Positions 57,437-64,000 of a stretch of DNA of 64,000 nucleotides are shown here, one piece after another. The stretch is from the NCBI GenBank assembly GCA_947311845.1, contig CAMZMU010000115.1, positions 31,333,401 through 31,397,400 on the forward strand, in the 5' to 3' direction. Below the pieces are notes generated by a model. The model saw nothing but the letters and a program-made list of their open reading frames with translations. It made no database searches and was not told where the DNA came from. The stretch is from Poa pratensis (lineage: Eukaryota > Streptophyta > Magnoliopsida > Poales > Poaceae). Both the position numbers and the translations under genes were made by a program. Positions within the stretch are counted from its first letter, which is position 1, and each line of letters opens with the position of its first letter.

Positions 57437-57844
57437 GGATGTCTCTTTCATCCACTTGAACACTTTTTAAGTAGACTTGTTCAATTGTCCTTTTACTCGT
57501 TTTTATCGAATGCTTTCCTTTTTGGGTTTCAATGCATGTGGGTAGTCGGTGCTCACATTATATATGTATGAATACAATGGGACCATGTATTTTGTGTAAA
57601 CATATGGTTATTAGTTCATCAGTGTGTTTAACGATTCAATTTTGTACTCTTTTCATAATTTGGATTTTCTTTTGTCCTTTTTGAGTTCTTTTTGGGGTGG
57701 GGTAACTCCGCCTACCATCTTTTCTAAAGTTGGTAGCCGGTTCCAAGCCCGGGTAAAGGAGGAGGACCCTTTTTCAATCTCTATGTCTTGCATCTATATC
57801 TATGCATCTATCTCTATGACATGCATCTGTCTCTATGTGCAGGC

Positions 57845-57880
<36 letters not shown>

Positions 57881-58049
57881 CTGCAGTAAGCGTGAAGGTT
57901 GGTGCGACGGCTGCCGTCTTGGGGATAGGTTTCTCGAGTCAATGGTATATATTTTCCTTTTCTCTCTTTTTTGTCGTGTCTAATGTTCTTGTTATATATC
58001 TCATTTTAATCTCCTCACTATTTGATATCCATATTTCATTTATGAGCAG
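57437..58049 (+). other. Spacer between B3 genes with a (TC)n tract and a LINE-like scrap
   Basis: TTGGTAGCCGGTTCCAAGCC and GGGTAAAGGAGGAGGACC (about 57730-57768) resemble a motif I associate with RTE-type plant LINE 5' regions; this is tentative. A (TC)n run is at about 57847-57879. The sequence AGCTGCAGTAAGCGTGAAGG after it may be part of the next gene's first exon. Confidence 0.35.
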
Positions 58050-58320
58050 ACTATCCCTTGTTTCATGAGAGCACAGTTTAGGGACATGGTATTAGGCAAG
58101 ATCATGCTTGCCATGTCTCCTGAGCAAGATGAGCATGTGTTCGATGTGAAGAAGAAATATGACAAGACACTCATCTTTGGTTCTGGATATGAGAGGATAT
58201 AGAAAGACTTCGACATGAAGAGGGGTGACCGAGTTAGGACTGAATGGGATAACCCAATTGGTGCGTTTTTCACCGTCTTCCCGGAGGGAGCTGGTGGTGT
58301 TCCCAAGCAGAGGGTGTTAG
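58050..58320 (+). pseudogene. Second B3-domain exon, tandem paralogue, interrupted
   Basis: After an acceptor (GAGCAG) the plus strand encodes TIPCFMRAQFRDMVLGKIML, EHVFDVKKKYDKTLIFGSGY, KDFDMKRGDRVRTEWDN and AFFTVFPEGAGGVPKQR. It aligns segment by segment with exon 2 of the 56354 gene (VVPCHVRKSF, FDIKKKSG, FQFGMRVGYKI, PEGANGEPLY). A TAG at about 58199 breaks it. No further exons were found downstream. Confidence 0.65.
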
Positions 58321-59390
58321 GTATTTTTTTCTTGAGCTGATGGTGTTCTCTGTCATTCGGTTTCTAAGTCTAGCTTGCTTGTCTTTAAGTTTTAGTTATC
58401 TACCACAATGCTTTTGAACCATCTATATGTTTTTCAGCCCTGTTGGCACATTCTAGGCTGTCGTATCATGTTGTTAGTTTCAATCTAAATTGCATGAACC
58501 TTCTAATTCGTAGTTGTGTTTGTGTGATGTAAGAACCCTCTGAATCCAGTAAATCTGTTAGTTTTTGCAATGCAAGAAACAAGCAACAAAGCTGCAAAAT
58601 ATCTGGTTGTGTTTCCATTCCTATTCATTTTCTGAACTTTCTTCAGTTGAACAGTTAAACAATTTATTGTTTGGAGAATTACCTCTAGATTGTAGGTCTG
58701 ATGTGTTGTCATCTCGTGGGGTGATTTGCCCTTAAATCCAGGTTGATCCATCCTTAGCAGTTGCCCCTGTTTCTGGATGAAAGAAGGTTGAAGAAAATTC
58801 GTCAGAGAAGAACAAGCTTTTTTGGTCCTGGAGATGAGCTGATCGGGGAGGGAATTTTTTCCCAGGAACTGAACCTCCTGCGTTGGATCCTGCTTTATGC
58901 CCAGGTGAGTCCTTTGGATGTCTGGGGGCTTCGGTGATAGATCCATCTTCCGGCATTCCATGTGGATTCGCCCCTCTTTTCTTCTAAATCTCTTCTTCCT
59001 TTTTGGTGGAGAAGGGGGTGTGGTCGGGGTGGAGGGACGGCTGCAGTGCTGGGGGCAGCTGCGTTGCGTTTTCTTGAAGAAGAAGAAGATCGTCCCTTTT
59101 TGTTTTTAGTGTGCTGGGGGCCTTGTTTCGTGTGTGATGGGCTTTTGAGCTCTGTTTTATGTAAATGGGTCTGAGCTGTTTTTTTCCGACCCGTTAGCGC
59201 GCTTCCTGGGTTTGCTGCGCGGGAAGTGTGTTTGGTTTGTTTGCTGGTTTGTGGGGTAACGTGGGCAGACGTGGCAGCTGAAGATTCGTCCAGAAATTCG
59301 ACTGAGCCCCAAAACTAAAACAGACGACTGATGAATAGACAGTCCCTTGAAAAAAGCGAGCCGAGTAAGATGGATTTTATAGCTGTTTAG
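58321..59390. other. Unassigned sequence right of the B3 genes
   Basis: No conserved protein on either strand. It would contain the right end of the Mutator-like block, but no terminal inverted repeat could be matched to the left side. Confidence 0.3.
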
Positions 59391-59842
59391 GGGCCTTTTG
59401 ATTATAGGATTGGAAAAACACAGGAATAGAATATTACAACAATAGAATGTTAAGACATTTGAAATTCTACGGGAACCAGAAATCAGTAGTAGTCATTGAT
59501 TGATTGCACCGCACAAAAAATGTAGGAAATTTGTATAGAGATTGAGTGCATGTGAGAACCAAGCGCGGGTTGGTGGTTGGCGCTCCGGGTGTGGAGCCGG
59601 CCACTCGGGTTCGAGTCCTAGCTGTTCGTGCTCGAGAAAATCGAGTCCCAGCTGCGTGTGCTCGACTAAACAGGGTGTCTCACCTATCTAACAACGTATA
59701 ACCAATAGAGGGATCATTCTCGTGTAGGAAAGGAATCCATATTTTTTTTTGGAGAATTCAATCATTTGAATCAAATGAACTCCATAGGAAAAATTCCTAT
59801 GCGTGAAAATCCTATACAATTCTTTTGAATCAATGAGGCCTT
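59391..59842. mobile_element. MITE-like element with an internal tRNA-like segment
   Basis: The left end GGGGCCTTTTGATTATAGGA and the right end (reverse complement AAGGCCTCATTGATTC...TATAGGATT) are imperfect inverted copies. Inside, TGGTGGTTGG (59571) and GGTTCGAGTCC (59608-59618) are spaced like pol III boxes A and B, suggesting an inserted SINE fragment at about 59560-59700. Target duplication unclear. Confidence 0.4.
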
Positions 59843-60026
59843 AAACTAGCACCTCCTTCTGTTAAAAAAAACACTAGCCCCTAGTTTGAATTACAAAAAT
59901 CTTGCAAAACATGTTGCACATATTGAACCGTTTCAGCGAATTTCGATTTCTGCATATTAATCAGAACCTTTTTATTGCGTCTAGCACCGAACTGCTTGAT
60001 TTCTGCATATTAAGGAAAGCGTTCAG

Positions 60027-60408
60027 TGAGAACGACCCCTTGGCTCGGTGGCATGGAGTGGTGGTATCCATCCAGCCCGCCCAGGATCGACTCCCAGGGG
60101 GAGCGATTTCTGGGTGTCTCGGGCTGCATATACGCAGAAGACTGAGCTCATAAATCAGTCTGCCCCAGTTCCAGCTACGGAGCCAATTTCCACCGCGGTT
60201 CGATACTGGTATTGTGGTGTGCCCACCACCGTAGGGATTCCCAGAAGATCTAGGCTCGCGGAGGCTCAAGTCTTAGTATAGTCTGGTTAGATCTAGCTTG
60301 CGCACGGGTGGCGTGCGTGTGGTGTTATGTGTGTGGACTGTGTAGTGCGTGAGTTCAGATACTACAAGCTATACTAAGAACTGGAAATCTCAAAAAAAAA
60401 AGAAAAGC
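60027..60408 (+). mobile_element. tRNA-derived SINE with 11-bp target duplication
   Basis: Flanked by AAAGCGTTCAG at 60016-60026 and 60409-60419. The 5' head has a box A-like TGGCTCGGTGGCATGG and a box B-like GGATCGACTCC at about 60084. The 3' end is A-rich (about 60391-60406). About 380 bp long, larger than typical Au SINEs; family not determined. Confidence 0.75.
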
Positions 60409-60419
60409 AAAGCGTTCAG

Positions 60420-62149
60420 CTGCGACTTAAACGGGCAACTACTAACAGTTTTTTATGTGTGTATTTGAATGACAGGACAACAACAACTAAACAGTTTGCG
60501 ACGCCGAATCATGTGCATGCGACTGTCTACGCACGTTTGTCCACATCGTAGTTATGGGAGTATGAAGGTGTATTTTATGGCAGATTTGGATTGTTGCTAC
60601 ATGCCCCTACCAGCAGAAAATTGAATTGCAGTGAAGACAAAGAAAATGATATAGCTACAACGAGCCTAACAATCATATACTCCATCACTACGTTAAAGAA
60701 AGCATTTAGTGTTGTTTGAGTAGCCATACTGATACATCAAACAGGTTGGCTGACTTTGCTCCCGCTGACTCAAAGTCATGCACTGAGTAAACTGGCAATG
60801 ATAGACAAGAGTTGCCGCGGGATACGCGGATTTGGGCGGGCATCATACTGAACTAGAAGGTATGGGCGCGCTTTGCTGCGCCCGTCCGTGTTACTCTCGT
60901 GTGATGTACTTCGGTTGGTGCTGTTTGCGGGCTAGTTATTGGCAGTCATTTTTTTTTCTCTTTTCGACCGGTGTGCGGTATACCTGAGACAGCATTAGCT
61001 GGGTACACTCTTTTCAATTAAAAAAATTCAAGCAAAGGATGTTAAGGTCTTCAATAATATAAGAAAAATATTCAAGATCACACGCATCTCTTATTAGTAC
61101 TTAAAGCTATCATTAAGCAATGCTAAGAGGTTATGCATGAACTTCATTCTAGCTGACATCACATTACTTACAACAGTGCAAGGAACAAACCATCTTAACT
61201 AATTATAGTGAACTCAACACCATGGACCTCCAGCTGCATGTTTGGTTGTATGCCAAACCCTTCATCTTAGATTCATACATCAGAGGTGTAGTCTCCGCCA
61301 GGATATCTCATCTCATGGGCCAAGGAGACCTTCAGGCTCGGTACCGAAATCTCTACAGCGAAATTTCATAAATAAACAAGTTTCATTGCTATCTAACAGC
61401 TTTCTGAATTCCCACCTATCAAGTGACTCCTCCCAATAAACAAACGTAATAAGGCTCACTGAATGATTTTATGATGTGCTAATCAACCAGGCAACTGGAA
61501 GAACTGGAGACATCAAGTAGAACACCTATATAAAGGGAACCGTATAGATACATAGAAAGGTAGTGATCACCTAAAGGAAAGAAATCAGCTACGCAAAGAC
61601 CAAAAAACGATACACCTGAATCTCCAATTACAGATACAGCCGACTGGCAATGCAACACTAATACAGTTCTATCTAAAACTAATTGTGTCTTTCAACATAT
61701 AAAATAATTCAACACTTGAAATGTGTCTAGGTGTCATCCACTTTTGTATCCTGTGACTTTGAATCCAAGCAATACCAAACAATATGTACATGGCGTGATA
61801 GCATCAGAACTAAGTAGAGGGAATTAGGGGGTAAATCAGGTACGCAAAGCTTAACGAACATACTGTCAGTTGTGTTCGATTTCTATTTGGGTATTGATTG
61901 GGCCTGTGTCAGCAGAGGTGAAACACGCAAGTCCAAAACTGATTAAGTGTAACTTGGCCATCATTTAAAAACATAACTGCCTTTATAAGTGGATGCCAGA
62001 TTCGTGAAATTCTCACTCAACAGCTCATTAAGCAAGGCTGCTACTCAGATTTATGAGTTTCAAGCGATGAGGATTGTTATATGTAGAAAAATTATACAGA
62101 TTTAATGCATCAACCATGAGGAAAGCTCGATATAGTATACCTCACTTGC
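60420..62149. other. Unassigned intergenic sequence
   Basis: AT-rich with short open frames only. It may include diverged 3' parts of the citrate synthase copy, but no further citrate synthase segment was recognised. GCGCGCTTTGCTGCGC near 60870 is a short inverted repeat. Confidence 0.3.
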
Positions 62150-63097
62150 AGTTTTGCACTACCATATGCAGTGGACTACATAGAGCTCCAACAGCACCAG
62201 AAAGAGCAGTGTAGACATCGACACCAGTACATAAATATTTCCAATTCGGCATCAATTCACTCCTACTACTTGAGCAGAGAAAGGACATGAATTACCTCGA
62301 AGCAAGGTGCCTCACAGCAGCCGTTGAGCAGTTCATTTCGTGTTCAGCATGAAGAACAGAAAGGACATCTAGAACCCTGGCAAGTCAGTGATATGGCATG
62401 TAGTCTTTGTTACCCCTGCAAAAAATAAAAAATAGGAAAATATGTATCAATACTGGAAACAGAACTTTAAACTTCTAATAAATATATGTGAGCAGAACTA
62501 ATAGAGCTTCCAAGTATTTTTGGCACGGTGAACAAAATTTAATAAGTTGAAGGAGTAGTACCCTACAAAACTACACTGACTAAAGATAATAAGATAATTG
62601 TCATACCTTCCCAAGAAATCGTACAATTTGCTTATCCCTAACCTGCTTCAACTTATATAAATCTTGACCCTGCATGGGCAGAATTTATCACCAGTCAACT
62701 TTAAACTGTTAGATAACTTGTAACAAATGTAAGTTCCATGGTTTTACTATACATTTAGTAGGAACTATGTGACGAAATGTGTGCCCCAATTCTTGCATTT
62801 AGGAATTACTCAGTCTAAGAGCAGGGTTTGCATCTTGATAGAAGACTGAAAGTGTGCTCGTTTTGCATTCGCAAGGACACCCATGGGGTGGCATCATGAG
62901 GCATTGATTGTACCCTGAAAAATTAAAAATAAACAGTACATCGCATTATACTCCAAGCTAAGCCTGAAACCTGTCTGAAATTCTGAATACATTGCAATAT
63001 CGAGGATATAAAAGAAATGATAAGGGATAAAGCATACCGAGAGACCTTGAGGAACAGCACTACAGCAGAGTGCTGCGAAATTGCAAAGTCTGATAAA
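62150..63097 (-). pseudogene. CSY: Peroxisomal-type citrate synthase fragment, intron-containing, decayed
   Basis: Exon-like blocks on the minus strand follow the citrate synthase order. 63097-63038 gives SDFAISQHSA and PQGLS. 62914-62810 gives HPMGVLANA and, in another frame, TLSVFYQDANPALRL. 62669-62607 gives GQDLYKLKQVRDKQIVRFLG. 62415-62296 gives [20 protein letters not shown] and TAAVRHLAS. About 62226-62155 gives GVDVYTALSGAVGAL and SPLH. Citrate synthase condenses acetyl-CoA with oxaloacetate. The exon for the AAAAYLR region is missing between 62607 and 62415, a TGA stands before LARVL, and the frame is lost in 62914-62810. Introns remain, so it is a duplicated DNA copy and not a retrocopy. 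No N- or C-terminal part was found. Confidence 0.75.
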
Positions 63098-64000
63098 CTG
63101 TGAATGCAGTAAGTTGTTAACCAATAAGTACAAAACATCAAAGATGTGCTACAATCCAAGAACCCTATAACCAACAGAGGTTGTGCCTCACAGAAACGAC
63201 TTAGACGAATCCCTATAACCAACCCACACAAGATCATTACTTGTATAACACATTAGCAACACATAAACAATGCATTATCAATCAGCCGAAGACGAATCCC
63301 TAAAACTCAAGAAACAAACACCCTACAACTGCAAGCAGCAAAAATGGGCCCAATTTTTTTCCAAAGGAGCGTCAGTGTCAAGAAGGAAAAAACGACTGAG
63401 AAAATCGAATCCAGAACAGCAGGGACTCAGCACAATCGAATCCACCAGGTAGCCTCGTAGATCTGCTGCAAGTCTGCAACCAGGGGCAAGAACGGCCAGG
63501 GAGGGGAGGCAGAGCGGCCAAAGGGCGGTGGATCCAGCAAGAAAAATCGAGAAGGGGTTCGAATTGGTTGAAGATGAGGTGTTCTACGGGATGGGGTAGA
63601 GGAGAGAAGCGGAGTGGTGGTTACCGGAGGTGTAGACGATTACAACTGCCCGGTGCTTTTGTTCCTTTCAGCCTAGATGGCCGCCCGAGTCAGGGAGCGG
63701 GGGCGGCGCGTTGTGGTCGGTCGCCGGGCAGGGCTCCATGGAGGCGCTCGGGTCGAAGGTGGATGGGGTAAGCAGAGGGAGCAGTGGCAGAGTTGGGCTT
63801 CAGGTGTGCCAGCCCCTGTTCGACGCGTACGCCAGGCTGATCGCTTCATTTCCTTCCTCGATACACCAAACGAGAAGCTGACACGTGGGATGTTCCATAT
63901 CGCTGGAATCCCAGGGAGCTTAGTTATGTTACTGATGAACTTGGATTATTGAACGGGCCACTGCTAGGCTTCTTCATAACTTAAAAACAGTTACGGACAA
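63098..64000. other. GC-rich right edge, possibly the beginning of another gene
   Basis: From about 63480 the sequence becomes GC-rich. An acceptor-like CTTCAG precedes CAGCCCCTGTTCGACGCGTA (about 63800), where a plus-strand frame reads VCQPLFDAYARLIASFPSS and, in a shifted frame, YRWNPRELSYVTDELGLLNG. Not recognised; it may be an exon of a gene continuing past the window or a decayed copy. Confidence 0.3.

Noticed and set aside
57730..57768. A full LINE insertion
   Set aside because: Only a short motif resembling an RTE-type 5' region was seen, with no endonuclease or RT nearby.
58503..58961. 152-residue minus-strand open frame
   Set aside because: No motif or codon-bias sign of a gene. 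It could belong to the Mutator-like block, but I cannot support it as coding.

Overview
The window is plant nuclear DNA from a grass. I infer a pooid, probably Triticeae (wheat, Aegilops or barley type), because host genes with many GT-AG introns sit between nested Ty3/gypsy elements, a Stowaway-like MITE, a Sabrina-like LTR and other short repeats. No prokaryotic, organellar or CRISPR sequence was seen.

Layout. (1) 174-6136 (-): an intact 16-exon dynamin-related GTPase gene (DRP1C-like, 609 aa), with two small MITE-like insertions in introns. (2) 6137-8430: promoter side and older repeats, including a cluster of palindromic repeats. (3) 8436-36143: a Tat-lineage Ty3/gypsy retrotransposon in minus orientation, flanked by the duplication AAAGT. 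It is split by a second, much younger Tat element at 13991-28516 in plus orientation, flanked by CCCCG. Each element has gag, protease, RT, two RNase H domains and integrase, all frameshifted. Each also has a multi-exon gene on the strand opposite to gag-pol, between pol and the 3' LTR. (4) 36149-37720: remnant of a non-LTR-type RNase H region. (5) 38018-43707 (-): biosynthetic threonine deaminase, 9 exons, complete except for one apparent single-base deletion in exon 3. (6) about 44345-45927: a solo-LTR-like block. (7) 46874 to about 58320: a Mutator-like cluster with a decayed Ulp1-like protease gene (+), a decayed FAR1-type MULE transposase gene (-), an intact two-B3-domain gene (+) and a decayed second B3 exon. 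(8) 59391-60408: MITE- and SINE-like insertions, one SINE with a perfect 11-bp target duplication. (9) 62150-63097 (-): a decayed, intron-containing peroxisomal-type citrate synthase fragment. The right edge is GC-rich and unassigned.

How the parts relate. The two housekeeping genes (membrane fission and cell-plate formation; isoleucine synthesis) lie in the same direction and would be only about 4 kb apart without the nested retroelements. The antisense genes of the two Tat elements encode the same kind of protein: an N-terminal domain of the plant 'putative gypsy type transposon' type, coiled coils, and a helical C-terminal module. The Ulp1, transposase and B3 cluster is the best candidate for an unusual system: a Mutator-like element or its remnant carrying a SUMO-type protease and B3 DNA-binding genes, with only the B3 gene still open. 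Exon boundaries were deduced by eye from splice signals, reading phase and family knowledge.
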